Positions 1 to 11,802 of a DNA stretch of 64,000 nucleotides are shown one piece after another; position 1 is the first letter of the stretch; each line of letters starts with the position of its first letter. The translations under genes and the position numbers were made by a program. This DNA comes from Entoloma clypeatum. Taxonomy: Eukaryota; Basidiomycota; Agaricomycetes; Agaricales; Entolomataceae. The notes beneath the pieces are model-generated. The model was not told where the DNA came from. It saw only the letters and a program-made list of their open reading frames with translations, and did no database searches. The stretch is taken from contig OY751492.1 in assembly GCA_963565915.1 (NCBI GenBank), positions 3,596,001-3,660,000 on the forward strand. The letters run 5' to 3'.

Positions 1-373
1 GGATGAACTGGTTCAGTTTCCGGGGATCGGAACCGTCGAAGGTGTCCGGATCCTTAGCCTTTTTGTGATGCTTGTGACCTTTGCTGCGTTTGAGTTCATT
101 GGTCATTAAGACGAAAGCATCCGCAAGGGCTTGTGGGCCGAAAATATTCTGAGGAGACGGGGGTGCGGATTGTATGGGGGAAGTGGGGATCAGAATATTA
201 TGCGGAGGTGTGATGGGCTGAAAACCCGGAGGTGTCTGAAAACCCGGAGGTGTCGGAGTAGTCGGAGTTACGGGGGATAGTTCTGTTAAATGTTGTTCAA
301 CATTTTGTAGAACTTGCTGCCTAGAAGTGCCAGCTTCTGCGGCTTTTGCTGTCTTGGTGTTTCGGAGTGCCAT
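1..373 (-). CDS. Gag-like protein of retrotransposon family C (partial, C terminus off window)
   Basis: An open frame of 124 codons runs from an ATG at 373 to the window edge without a stop. The N-terminal part is proline- and threonine-rich and contains the six-residue unit TPPGFQ twice. A lysine/histidine-rich stretch (KGHKHHKKAK) comes next, then the motif DPDTFDGSDPRKLNQF, which has the shape of the start of Ty3-type capsid domains (F-x-G-x-x-P-x-K-L-x-x-F). The position directly behind an LTR agrees with Gag. The call rests on this motif and context; the zinc-knuckle region would lie outside the window. Confidence 0.7.
   Translation of the reverse strand, partial: MALRNTKTAKAAEAGTSRQQVLQNVEQHLTELSPVTPTTPTPPGFQTPPGFQPITPPHNILIPTSPIQSAPPSPQNIFGPQALADAFVLMTNELKRSKGHKHHKKAKDPDTFDGSDPRKLNQFI
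219..254 (-). repeat. Two tandem 18-bp units inside gag of family C
   Basis: The unit TGAAAACCCGGAGGTGTC occurs twice head to tail. On the coding strand it encodes the duplicated TPPGFQ. It is an in-frame expansion of the proline-rich Gag N terminus. Confidence 0.9.
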
Positions 374-1127
374 GACTAGCAGGAACCCAAAAACGGTTTG
401 AGTTCGAATATACTATTAAGTAGGTGAAACGTCGGAGCTTCGTCGGAGTCCGTCGGAGGTCGGACGTAAGACTGAGACTGGAGCGGAACTCCGGAAATGC
501 GGAGGAACGACGAAGGGGAGGGACGTGGCTTCAATGTATGTGTTGCGCCGCCGTTTGTTGGATAAGGTGTCCCAATTTCAAGAGGTCGGAGGAGGGGTCG
601 GAGGTGCGGAGGTCCTCGGAGAGATCTCGGTGAGAGACACGTTGACGTGGAAATGGTCGGACGACGTCGGAGTTGTGACTCGGACACAGTACTGAGCTCG
701 TCGAAGGGCAATGATGGAGGAAGAGCAGTAGATGATGATGTCGTCGGCGTATTGTACCACGGCGAGAATCTCTGGCATGAAACGAGAGTAGAGGAGTGAA
801 CTTTGTTGATATTCGAACTGAGGAACTACAGGTATGGTACGAGCTTAAATATCTAAATGTGATTACTTTACGGAGATGGTCGGAGTAGGTCCGGAGTTGT
901 GGCGTAAGTTGCCAGCGACTGTAACGAACATCGGAGATGTCGGTCAACAGACCATGCGGAAAAGGCGATGCATAAGTAAACGGGAATATGAATATGAAAT
1001 GCATAAAGGCATGGAGTTATGAATATGAAATGCACGATGGCAACGTGCGGAGATGCGGAGGTAGCGGATGTCCGGAATGTCAGAGGACTATCGGAGTGGA
1101 TCGGAGATTCGGAGACGGATATAACAT

Positions 1128-1418
1128 TGCGAGCCATTGAAACAGTTGACCAGCCTTGGAATGCCTTTTCATCTCAATACAATATTGTGGATCCCATTGT
1201 GAGAAGTAATAATACTGACGGAAAGTTGACAACTCAATCCATGATGGGATAAGTTGGCAACCTTCATGGTGATTGTTAGTTTTGGGCGTCGCTCGTCTGA
1301 GGTTATCTGGGATCACGGGCTAGTATACAATCTGGTATAAATTCACGGTGATTATATCAAATTGTAATGAATTATGTTCATTATAATGGCTCGTCAGATC
1401 TTCCCAAATTTAGTGATG
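1128..1418 (+). repeat. Dispersed repeat R, copy 1 (about 290 bp, interrupted by the family C element)
   Basis: This stretch is about 90 percent identical by eye to the reverse complement of 49888-50179. Identity stops at GTGATG on the right. On the left it ends at the retrotransposon insertion, so the missing part of this copy lies beyond the element, outside the window. It has no open reading frame. It could be a MITE, a solo LTR or a SINE-like element; clear terminal inverted repeats were not seen. Confidence 0.85.
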
Positions 1419-2019
1419 AAACAATCGAAGTCACGTCGCGTCGCGAAAAATACCCAAGTTTGTGACCTGGTGAGTATGGTGCAAACAATGGTGGCTGAAG
1501 GTCAATGTTTTGATGGTAATGAATGTTAGAGGATGCACCAACGACATGGTCGTGGCAGAAAAAGAAGGTTTGCTGGCAGTCGAAAATGAGAGTCGAACAA
1601 AAAGGGATCCAGAGTCCAGACATAAGCTTTCAAGTTTGGTCTACCAAAAAGAGACATGCCTCAAGGCAACTCAATTCAAGGCAAGCCGACATCACCTCGA
1701 GCTGCCAAATATGGCAATGACTGGAGGCGAGGCACACCTCACCTCCGAGTTACCTTCACCTCCCAGCATCACTACCCTGTATCACAGCGAGTACTCGATC
1801 ATCACTGCGGAAGTGGATCGCTCCACCTCTTTGTTTTTGTTTTTTTGGTTTTTCAATGAAATTGGGGTCACATGATGAACCATCGATTGTCATCTGCTTC
1901 CGCTTTGGCTTGATATTCAAAATCAAACCTCATAGATCTATCTCATCCTTCTTGATTACATCCGTCTCGCCAGTTCCAAACTTTCTCTTCTTGTTTTCCT
2001 TCTCTAGCGACTCAGGTCG
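1419..2019. other. Intergenic stretch with the promoter of the helicase gene
   Basis: No convincing gene was seen. The last 60 bases before the ATG at 2020 are pyrimidine-rich, as is common upstream of basidiomycete start codons. Confidence 0.5.
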
Positions 2020-5000
2020 ATGGATATAGAGTTTGATACCCTCGTAGAGGACAAGGTCCAACTCTCGACCTCTGATATTACCACGCCCCAGGCCGCGCTT
2101 GAAATCTTCGAGGAAGTATGGTACCTCAAGGCAAGCCGCCGCGCTCGCCGTATGGACATCATTGGTGACTATGCTGGTAATGAGTTGTTTGTCATCGATG
2201 GTAAGCTGCATCCTACTAGACTCTTGGATAGCGTCAACTAAGCTGTGCCTCGCAGGGGATTCGCTTCTGCAGTTGGTCTTGGAGGATCCGTTGCTTGCCC
2301 TAGGTCTCCCTGAGGGTGATCGAACAAATCGACGTCGCAGCTTTACGCACTCTGACCCTCCTCGTAGAGTCTAGTTATCAAATATTGCATGCTTTGTATA
2401 GCCTCGAGAGGCTCCTCGATAATTTTCTTAAACGCGGTGCAGTCTTCGAGATTGTGTTTTGGGATGGTAAGCAATCATATGGCTTCTAGGCTGGACACCA
2501 CTCTAAAATGAACATTGTCAGACGCTCGGCACCTCACAGTGCAACCGGGCACGGACGATTTCGTGTTTTCATCTTGTCATCTGGCGCGCACGATGCTCAT
2601 ACAGCATGTCAAACGTCTTAAGATCCCGGTTCACAGTTTCGCGAGTTCTGTCGGCGCAGAGTGGTTGCAATATCTATCATCCTCGAAGGTGAGATCTCGG
2701 ACGATCTAATAAAGTGGTGGAAGCCTAACAACCGATTCAGCCCATGTTCGTCATGCTCAACGACGGTGGTGTCATTGACTCAGACGACCTGTCAAATCAA
2801 GCTGCCACGGTGGAGAGTGTCTTGCTGCAGCGGCTACGGATTTTTGAGTTCATCAGCCAAGGGATATCGTGTGCACTTCTACGCAGTACGACTTTCCGTG
2901 ATAGCAAGGTTCGTTAGATACAAACATTCTGTTAATAAACTGACTCATCGGCCAAATATCGAAGATTTCTACATTTATATACGAGCAACGTCTGGAACCG
3001 CATGCACGCAAGCAGCTGCCCAGCCAGTTCTGGAAATTCACCCGGAAGGTTTACCAACGGTTGGACCAGGTGGATCGAAGTCGTGGGGAAGCTCTGCTGC
3101 CGGCAGGCCCTAATAAAAGCAGTGAAGTCCATGCTAGTCCTATGGATCTCTTCATCGCACTTTTCAAGGCTAATCTCCGCTTTGACGATGACCTGGCGAA
3201 CTTCTCACTCTACGCGTTCGCTGCACATATCCTCTTGTTGCCTAAGCTGTCGGTTGTGGAGCGCGGCAGATCATACCAAAAATTATGTACAGAATTGGAC
3301 ACCTTCCTCAGAAAAGACTTCCTGCCACTGGCGTTCCTGGCATACGGAACCACGCATGGACTTCACCACCAAATAGACGTCGACGGTCGCGTATTCCGCG
3401 ATCTGATTCACTTCCTGCTTACGCATCAGCAACTCACTCGCGCGGAGACCTTGGGTGAGGAGGTTGCCGTCCAGCTTGAGGCCCTGTGGTCGAGACACCA
3501 ACTGCCTGCTTTTGACCTCAACTCTCTGGCTGCAAAATTTCCGCTCGCCGTCATCGATGGCGATGGTCTTGGCAATACCGACATCCCAGCGCAACCGCTT
3601 CAGCTCTTACCCTTTAACAATACCGTTTTCGACGATGCCCTTGCCGACGCCCATTTTGAGGTACCAGAGGCGGTGGAAGAACTCGCCAGCGGGGAGATGG
3701 ATTTCAATACTGTCTTTCAGGATTCCCAACACTGGCACAATCACCGTCGGCCACTGTTGCCCAAGCATCTTGGGGGCGAAGAGAAGGGGCCACCCCTTAC
3801 GGAGTGGCAGCGGAAGCGCCAGCTAAGGAGCGAGCAGCGGTTCATGGCGAAGCTGCAGTGGCAAGCGGAGAGTCTGACGGGTGCGTTTGGGAAGGCGTTG
3901 CAGCAGATGACAATCGTGCCGAAGTCTGCCACGGCAGTTGCGAAGCCAGCTCGGGTTGCTCAGCAGATGACCGTGAGTATCCCATCGTAATTTTAGGAAC
4001 GTCCTGCTCATGTATGGGCCACCAGGCGCCTGCCATTGAGAAATCAAAGAAAAAGGAGAAGAAGGTCCATGTCTCCAAAGCAGAGCAGATCCGCTCGCAG
4101 AATGTCGCCCGTAAGCAGGGCAATCAGGACGAGTCGAACACGGGGTGGTGGAAGGACCAGGTCGACCAAATGAACACTCTTTCGACGGAGATGAAGATTG
4201 CCCTGATCGAAAGGCTATTGGGTAATGCTTCGCGTGCGGAATCCGGATGGCTAGCAGTCGAGATGCGTCTGTGCCGCGTTCAATTCGAACTCCAGAGGTG
4301 GACCGAGAACCCAGAAGCGGACTCCGACGATGCAGAGAAGCAGGGAGCGATTCGTGACCGCCATTCGGTGGTCATCATGCGCATGGTGAAGGAGGTGTGC
4401 GACCGAGGCGGCGTATTTCCTTCTGCGCGTGCCGCCCTCAAAACGGTTCTTCAGTGTATGGGCTTCGCGGAATACGTGGCGACCCTGCTCGACCCGTCTC
4501 CGCGGCCATCAGAGGACGAGCGTAAACTTACGTTCAAGTTCATGAAGCTCATGCGATCGAAGACCGGTGCCATCGCGTTCAAGTACATGACCATCACCGA
4601 AGACCCGATCGTTTGGCAAATGCGGTTGTTCGGAGAGTTCATGGATAGGTCCATGGATAGCCAACCGGACCCCCGGGTATCGTTTGATCCAGATGCATGG
4701 CAGAGACGAGTGTTGGACTGTCTTGACGACGTAGACGAAAATGAAAACCTCAACCATTCTGTACTCGTTGTTGGTGAGTTGACTGAACCTTCATACGCTT
4801 TCATCCACTGAAGCTTGATACAGCGCCTACGAGTGCAGGAAAGACTTTTATCTCCTACTACGCCATGGAACAAGTACTCCGCAGGTCAGACGATGAAATT
4901 CTGGTATACGTTGCCCCGACGAAGGCTCTTGTGAGCCAGATTGCTGCTGAGGTTTACGCCCGATTCAGCAAGTCGTACAAGACTGTTGGCAGTATGTACT

Positions 5001-8000
5001 TTGCTTGTTGAATGACATTGTAACCACTGACCAAACTCTAGGAAGTGTGTGGGCTATACATACTCGTGACTATCGGGTCCACAATCCCCAAAACTGTCAA
5101 ATCCTCGTCACCGTACCGGAAATGTTGGCCATCATGCTGCTGTCTCCCCAATTAGCTCGTGTTTGGACGCCAAGAATCAAACGGTACATTCTATAATCAC
5201 CTAGGATACAAAATTTGCTCACTCATCTTGGTTACAAGGATCATATTGGATGAGATCCATTCTATCGGTCAACAGGAAGGTGGCGCGGTCTGGGAACAAA
5301 TCATCTTACTGGCTCCTTGCCCTATCGTGTATGTCTTTCCTCCGTTTCACGCTCTGAAAAAGACATGAAAACTGATTCTTTGCTGCAGAGGTCTTTCTGC
5401 GACGATTGGAGAAGCTGAAAAATTCGACTCATGGTTGGAATCCGTACAAAAGATGCATGGCTTCCGTCATACTTTCATTCATCACCCACACCGATATTCC
5501 CACCTACGCAAGTTCAATTACATTCTGCAGACCCCGCCGGCCTCGCGTTTTACTGGGACAGACTTGTATGCGCCGACCGGCCGTCTGCGCTTCCTTCATC
5601 CCGTGTCCTTGCTGTCGTTCGGGGCTCGTGCACTACCCTCGGACTTCTCTTTGGAGGCATCCGACTGCCTCAGCTTGTATGAGACTTTCGTCTCCACTGC
5701 CTCAGACGATGCCTCTGGTCTTCCGGCACTGGACCCGAGGCGGTTTTTCAAGAAACGAGCCCTACTCAAGCAGAAGGATATTCTTGAATACGAACACGCA
5801 CTCAAGGAAAGGCTGGCCCCCATCATTGGCTTGGCAAACCATTATGAACCGACATCGATTCTGAGTCAAGTCGTCTCTAGGCTTCAAGATCCCTTGTTAG
5901 CGAAGCTTACTGCAGCTGAGCGGGACACGGCCGCCTCCGTCAACGGGATTTTGAATAACCTTATTTATTTGGTGTCTGACTTGCATGCCAATGGCGATCT
6001 GGTATGTGACGTTTCATGTCTTTGTGGTGGGCCAGACATTCAACAGCCTTCATGGTGCAGCCTGCAATCTTATTTAACTTTGATCGTTCCGCATGCGAAA
6101 CTTCAGCTAAACAAATTCTTGACGTGCTTGAGAAAGCTGAGACTCGATGGCGCCAGTCAAGTCCTGAATGGAATCGCAAAATCCAGCAGTGGGAGAAGTG
6201 GAAATCCCAAGCTGCAGCTCGTGAGCAGCAAGCAGAAAAACTGCGCAAGCAGCGGAAGGATCCTAATGACGACTCGCATCCAAATTATGTTGATCCATCC
6301 TGGGAAAGCACTTTTGATCCTGACGATCCATCTCCGCAATTCTCCTTCCTGGGTAAGGGGCGCTCGAAGGCCATCTTGAACGAAGCTATTGAGGATATTC
6401 GCTGGACGACGACGCCAAAGTGGGTGTCGGACGCTCTGCGTCGCGGAATAGGCATCCACCATGCCGGTATGAACAAACACTACCGCACAGCGGTGGAAAG
6501 GTGAATACTGTTGCCATCCAGTCCAGGACGACTCGGTTAACCATCTGCTAGTCTTTACAGAATGGGCTATATTCAGGTTGTGATCGCTACCGGTAAGTTC
6601 TTGAACATGATCCCTTTTTTACTCCCCTCTGACACCCTGTCCAGGCACGCTCGCACTTGGAATCAACGCTCCTACAAGAACATCTGTCTTCCTCGGGGAT
6701 TCGCCTTTCCTTACGGCGTTAATGGTAAGTTGATTCAATCATCATTTGGTGTCTTGACGTTGATGATGTTGTCTTCAGTATCGACAATGCGCTGGCCGAG
6801 GTTAGTTGACCCCCCTTTTCCCAGTTACGAGGTCTCATAGTCCTCCGTTTTCTTAGCTGGTCGACGTGGCTTTGATCTGCTTGGGAAAATAGTGTTTTAC
6901 GGACTTTCAATGGACCGAGTCCAGCGATTGGTCCTCTCCAAGCTTCCTTCCATAGGTGGCAACTTCCCGATGACCTCGACGATGGTCCTCCGGCTTTTCA
7001 ACCTGCTACAGGGTTCAAACTATGCACCTGTAGCGGTGAACGCTATCAAGAGTCTGCTCGAATTGCCTCACATCAGCTTCGTCTTGGAAACCGGGAAACA
7101 AGAGATGCTCTATCACGTCCGCTTCAGCATCGACTATCTGCGACGCTCCGGTTTGCTGGATGCCAATGGCAATCCAATCAACTTATTTGGGCTGGCGGCG
7201 CACTTGTACTATACGGAGCCAAGTAACTTCGCCCTCGTGACGCTCATGCGTCAAGGCATAATCCACGAACTCTGCAACCAGCCGAGTATCCAGAAGGCGA
7301 AGCGCGACTTCCTCATTCTAATCTGTCATCTCTTTGGACGTCGGTTCCTACCATCTGTCTATGCTTCGGAGCACCACACACGCACGTTACACCAAAAGTC
7401 CCCCTCAAAAGTGGTGCTCCCCAAGATGCCCCTGGCCGCGAGGACGGTCCTTCAGGACCACGACAACCAAATTTTGGAGATATTCGTTACTTGCGCCACG
7501 TCATACATCTCCGGGCCCCAGTCCTCTTTGCAGCGTGATGAAAGCCTTCCTGTGAGTAGGACGATTGTCAGCGGCGACAGTTCGACATCGCCGTCGTCTT
7601 TCCAAGCCCACCTCGGGCAGAGCTCTGTTAAAGTTGTTGCTCGATCACCTTTCGTCGCTAACTCTGGACATGATGATCGATTCACCAGCCTAGCCGAACT
7701 CGCTCGGACGTGCCGGAGTGAATTGCACCTGAATGAACACGGTGTCCCGTCGATGCGTGAGCTTACGCTGAGTCCAGCGGATGACAAAGATATACTTCCG
7801 TTGAATGCCTATCTCCTCGACTTCTACACGCATCATCAACCCGCGGCACTCGTGGCGGCAAACGGAATACGACAAGGCGATCTGTGGTACCTCTTGGAAG
7901 ACTTTACATTGACTTTGAAGACTATCCGTTCGACTATCGAGCAGTTGCTCGTCCGGTCTAGCACCGGTGGGTCTGGAGATAATGCGGTTATCGACGGAGT

Positions 8001-8154
8001 TAACCTTGCGGAAGTTGACTTTGAGGAGAACGATTCTGAGTCTGGTGTCTTGAAGCGCCCTCCTGGTGTCTTGAACCGAGACTGGAGGGTCTTTGAGGTT
8101 GTGAATGAAGTCACTGCAGAATTTGACGAGAAGTTCAGGGCGATGTGGGCTTAG
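2020..8154 (+). CDS. DDX60-like Ski2-family DExH-box RNA helicase
   Basis: A large gene with at least a dozen short introns (for example 2201-2255). The N terminus has the family-typical [13 protein letters not shown]. The helicase core is complete: motif I APTSAGKT near 4824-4847, motif II DEIH at 5249-5260, motif III LSATIG near 5393-5410, an IHHAGMN block near 6450, and motif VI QCAGRAGRRG built across an intron near 6790-6870. A long C-terminal region typical of DDX60 and its fungal relatives ends at the TAG at 8152-8154. Animal DDX60 takes part in RNA sensing and decay; the role of the fungal proteins is not established. Several internal exon borders were checked by frame continuity, others only approximately. 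The next gene converges on it with a gap of only 94 bp. Confidence 0.88.
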
Positions 8155-8248
8155 ATGTCACGATTGTCTCGAGTCAACTCTCCGTACAGTATACATCTGC
8201 GTCCAATTCTGGTTTTTGATAAGTGCTTCGTAATCTGTCGTCTACTAT

Positions 8249-9495
8249 CTAATAACCTTTTTGGGCAATGCGTAACAACCCGTCGAGATATTCTGCGGCG
8301 GCGGGCTCGTCTGAAAGCACGCGAATTTCCTCGCGCTTCCTGAGTATTTCATTGAGATGCCCAGCCACACCCGACATATGCACAACTTTAGCAACAGCGG
8401 CATGGAAAGCGAGGTAGCGGGGATTAGGAAGGGGGAGCGTCTCTGGGTTGGGGGAGGTGAAAGTCACTTCCGTGCCGTCGTCAACTAGTACGAAGCGTTG
8501 TTGAGTCGTACAAGGTGACAAGGTACGCATGACGTACGTACCCCGAAGCGCATAATTTGTACCCTTCCTCAACTTGTAAGTGTCAGGCCTATCCTTTACG
8601 GGATGATGTCAAGGTGTGATTCTGGCATAACGGAGAAGGACTTGGATACAACGCACTGGCACAGCTTCAAGCCATATATCCAGCATTCCAAACATCCCAT
8701 GTAGACCCAAATCGAGGGTCATGACATTCGTCAACGAATTGATGTTGTCGCCACTCAACTCGGTGATGTTTGTGAAGGATTTGATGACCGACCAGATTGT
8801 GCATGTCTTGAATAGCTGAATAGACGTGTAGGTAGCTTTACGGGGGACACATGTTTTGCGTACCGTTTTGTTGATGTCGGCACCCATCAACGAGAATGGA
8901 ATGATGTGAGCGGGCTGAGTCAAAGTGGAGGTCTCTCCGGGAGCAGGTTGACATTTCCCCAGCTTTACCGACATATGATCCCACTGACGCGTCACTGCAC
9001 AACGATAGCCATCCCGGTGGAGAGTCTGACCAAAGATATACTATCAGCGGCGGAGGCAATTCAAATTGAGTCAACATATTTCTTCAGCGTTGCTTGATCC
9101 TTTTTGGCGATTTCGAGATCTACTACGGGAATGATGGCGTTGGCCTCCATCTTGATTCCCTGGTCTCGGGAAGGATGATATGAAGCCTGTGGCGTCTGCC
9201 CACCGGCTTTCACTGTTGACCAAGGTGTGCCTTGAGAACGTAATGGGGGCAGCTACTATTCAAGTTGGAGCTTACTAGGTAGGAGTAGACCTGTTTTATA
9301 GAACTCCGCGAGCTGATCAAACCCGTTTGGTTGCCCATATGCGGCGATGATGTCGGTAGCGATGATATCTACGCCGTCTGCTGTCGGTGCGTGTGTGAGG
9401 AGAGCATTCAGAAGGAGGAACGTGATACTATCTTGCGAGAGACTTTGAAGCTTTGCGCGTGCGATGTCGGCGAGGGTGTTAACTGTATCTTCCAT
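8249..9495 (-). CDS. HNH-nuclease-domain protein of the basidiomycete type
   Basis: The frame is split by introns. The N terminus from the ATG at 9495 is a helical region; then comes RDGYRCAVTRQWD and the HNH core AHIIPFSL, an INSLTNVMTLDLGLH segment and the partner DIWLEAV. These supply the H, N and H of the fold. The C terminus ends at 8249 after a stretch containing LPNPRYLAFHAAVAKV, frequent in this family. A stop and frame change near 9070 is explained by a 50-nt GT-AG intron that restores the frame, so the gene appears intact. The substrate of these fungal proteins is unknown. It is divergent from the SDR gene (270 bp apart) and convergent with the helicase. Confidence 0.8.
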
Positions 9496-9754
9496 GTCTC
9501 AAGATTAGGTTAACCGTTATTGACTCAGTGCATTAGTCACTATTAACCCAGTTAGCGCTGTGGAAAGGCATGCCGCTGGTCACCTGGAGGTAATTTTATG
9601 AGATTCTCCTAGCTGGCTCGATTACCGGAACGAATTGTCTCCCGTAGCAGTCGTCCATCGCGCTGAACATCGCCCCAGAGTTCAAAGTTGGGGCATGACG
9701 CGCGCTTTGACGTCACTGTCTTCTTTCTCCCCAGATAAAATGTTAAGCACCGCC

Positions 9755-9760
9755 TATAAA
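9755..9760 (+). promoter_or_regulatory. TATA-like box upstream of the SDR gene
   Basis: TATAAA lies only 5 bp before the first ATG (9765) but about 90 bp before the second in-frame ATG (9852). If it is functional, transcription would begin downstream of 9765 and translation would use 9852. Confidence 0.4.
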
Positions 9761-9764
9761 TTCA

Positions 9765-11079
9765 ATGTCTCTCAGAGCCCCCGCCTTCCGAGCTATCGCC
9801 ACCACCCTCTGGAAGTGTCATCCTTTCACCACTGCCCGTGGAGTCCACAACATGTCAGCTTCAGATATCATAACTGCCTACAAGGTCGCCGTCCCCGAGA
9901 AGCAGACGCAAGAATTGCCTGGTCTTGATAAGCAAATCAGCCGTGCGTTCACCCTCTATTATTGATTGAACCATGAATTGCGGAAAGTTGAACACCGGAC
10001 CTCAAGCCGGCGTTGAACACTCCAAAGTCGAAGTCTGGGATGATGAAGGAAAACCGCATCTCATCGAATACGCAGGGAGCGGGAAGTAAGTGGCTGGCTT
10101 CCCCAGCATCGCCAGTGCTCTGTGCTCAACGGCCCGAAGATTAAAAGGTAAAACCGCCATTATCACCGGAGGGGACAGCGGCATAGGGCGTGCAGCTGCC
10201 ATCATGTTCGCTCGAGAAGGCGCTGCCGCTATCACCATCACCCATCTCCCCGAAGAACTTGAAGACGCCAAGGACGCCAAAGCCGCAGTCGAAAGTTCCG
10301 GCGCCAAAGTCAACCTCGTCTCCGGCGACCTCATGGAAGACGCACACTGCCATAACGTCGTCCGCAGCCATCTGGAGAACTTTGGCAAACTCGACATCCT
10401 CGTCAACAATGCTTCCAAGCAAATGTGAGCCTGTTTCTTCCGCCCTGTCTTCCCTAGTACCCGCACGGTTAAGCCGTGAATTTAATAGCTTCTGCAAGAA
10501 GTTGGAAGAGATCGATCTCGCACAGGTTCAGAGCACTTTCCACTCCAACATCTTGCAAATGTTCGCGGTCACCAAACTCGCGCTCCCGCATCTCAAACGA
10601 GGATCATCCATTATCAACACGGCTTCTGTGGTCGCCTATAGAGGTTCCCCCGGATTAGGCACATTTTGGTTCCCACTCATAGTCACGCAGAAACTGACGT
10701 ACCGTTGTAGTCGATTACGCCTCCACGAAAGGTGCCATCGTGTCCTTCACCAGGTCCCTGGCGCTCCAGCTTGCACCCCGCGGCATACGAGTCAATGCCG
10801 TTGCACCTGGTCCGGTGCTCACCGCACTTCAGGCAGGATCGCGGTCGGCGGAGGACATGGAAGGATGGGGAATGGGCACGCCGCTCCACGGGCGAGCTGG
10901 CCAACCGGCTGAATGCGGGCCTTCTTTTGTGTTTTTGGCCTCCAACGTCGATTCTAACATCATGACCGGGCAGGTTTTGCATGTCAATAGTGAGTGTATA
11001 TTTTTCTGCGGGGAGTGTGACGCATGGTGGACTAATTAATCGCTTGCGTGCAGGCGGCCAACATATTGGTGGATCCTAA
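9765..11079 (+). CDS. Short-chain dehydrogenase/reductase (NAD(P)-dependent oxidoreductase)
   Basis: This is a classical SDR with introns. The nucleotide-binding motif is TGGDSGIGRA, followed by the NNAS motif (ILVNNAS), a serine-containing strand (INTASVVAYRG), and the catalytic YxxxK in DYASTKGA. The end RVNAVAPGPV and GQVLHVNSGGQHIGGS is typical of the family. The N-terminal extension before the Rossmann fold matches the glucose/ribitol-dehydrogenase-like branch. If the first ATG (9765) is used, the arginine-rich, acid-free leader could target mitochondria; the TATA position favours ATG 9852 and a shorter cytosolic protein. The substrate cannot be told from the sequence. The exon border near 9940-9995 is uncertain. 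Confidence 0.85.
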
Positions 11080-11802
11080 GATGGTGAATGAGAAACAAAA
11101 AAGTGCTACCAGTAGAAGTCTAGAACCTTGCAATGGATTCGAACGCATGTAGCAGATTTGTTTTAGCGAGTGGCGGCAGAATTTAAGAAGACAAAAAAAA
11201 GAGACGTCTACGCGCGATGCACCTGGGTCGAACGACTGCGCCGCCCCCCTTCCCCCATCATGCCCGAAATGAGCATGATGGGTGAAGACGAGAGGCGCTT
11301 CCGATACGCCATACATAGCACTCTCATTGAATACTGAACGGCGGTTGCTTCTACTTTCTTGAGGCGCGGGGTGAACCTGATGAGGGAGCGCTTTCGAGTC
11401 TCTTTTTTGCACTCCATCACGTTGAACAGGTTCGTATATTTGGCGGTGGCTATGAAGGAAAGCAGGACGAGTTGTCAAAGAGGCATATATCGACCTTGAG
11501 CGGTCCTCTGAATTTAAAAGAAGACGTGTGGAGTAGAGGATATACTTCCATAAAAAAGCAAACTACAAATGCAAGTCGATGTTGGAGAGGTAGCGCTTTC
11601 TAAACCTAGTAAAGGAGTGTATTCTGTCTATCGTTTGCGATCTGGAACCGACGACTTTTGACCTTATAGATTGCACTGAGGTGATATCAACTCACCACTC
11701 TTCCCCCCCCAGACCCCATCCGAACGAATAGAGCCCCCTCGGCATCCCATAGCATCCGTTCACCAGATATAACCAATACCAAAGGAAGGAAAAAAGGACA
11801 GT
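11080..11802. other. Convergent intergenic region without a recognisable gene
   Basis: It holds the 3' flanks of the SDR gene and of the coatomer zeta gene. Two T-loop-like strings occur, but no cloverleaf could be folded around them. Confidence 0.5.

Larger units (their letters stand above)
1..1126 (-). mobile_element. 5' end of a Ty3/gypsy-type LTR retrotransposon (family C, left copy, continues off the window)
   Basis: Read on the minus strand, an LTR begins at 1126 with TGTTATATCC. It is followed by a leader and a Gag-like reading frame that starts at 373 and leaves the window. The same LTR start, with only transitions as differences, is seen on the plus strand at 63850-64000, which proves the boundary. 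The inner LTR edge is not certain; an AACA end near 556-563 on the minus strand is one candidate. The five bases outside the LTR (1127-1131, TTGCG) are the presumed target duplication, but the partner lies outside the window. The insertion interrupts a dispersed repeat. Confidence 0.8.

Noticed and set aside
8990..9085. Apparent stop and frameshift in the HNH gene
   Set aside because: A 50-nt GT-AG intron joins the frames (KKY to TLHRDGYRC), so the gene is probably intact.
11100..11260. T-loop-like strings (ATTCGAAC, GGGTCGAAC) suggesting tRNA genes
   Set aside because: No acceptor, D or anticodon stems could be paired around them. The same holds for a string near 46290 and one in the LTR at 52455.
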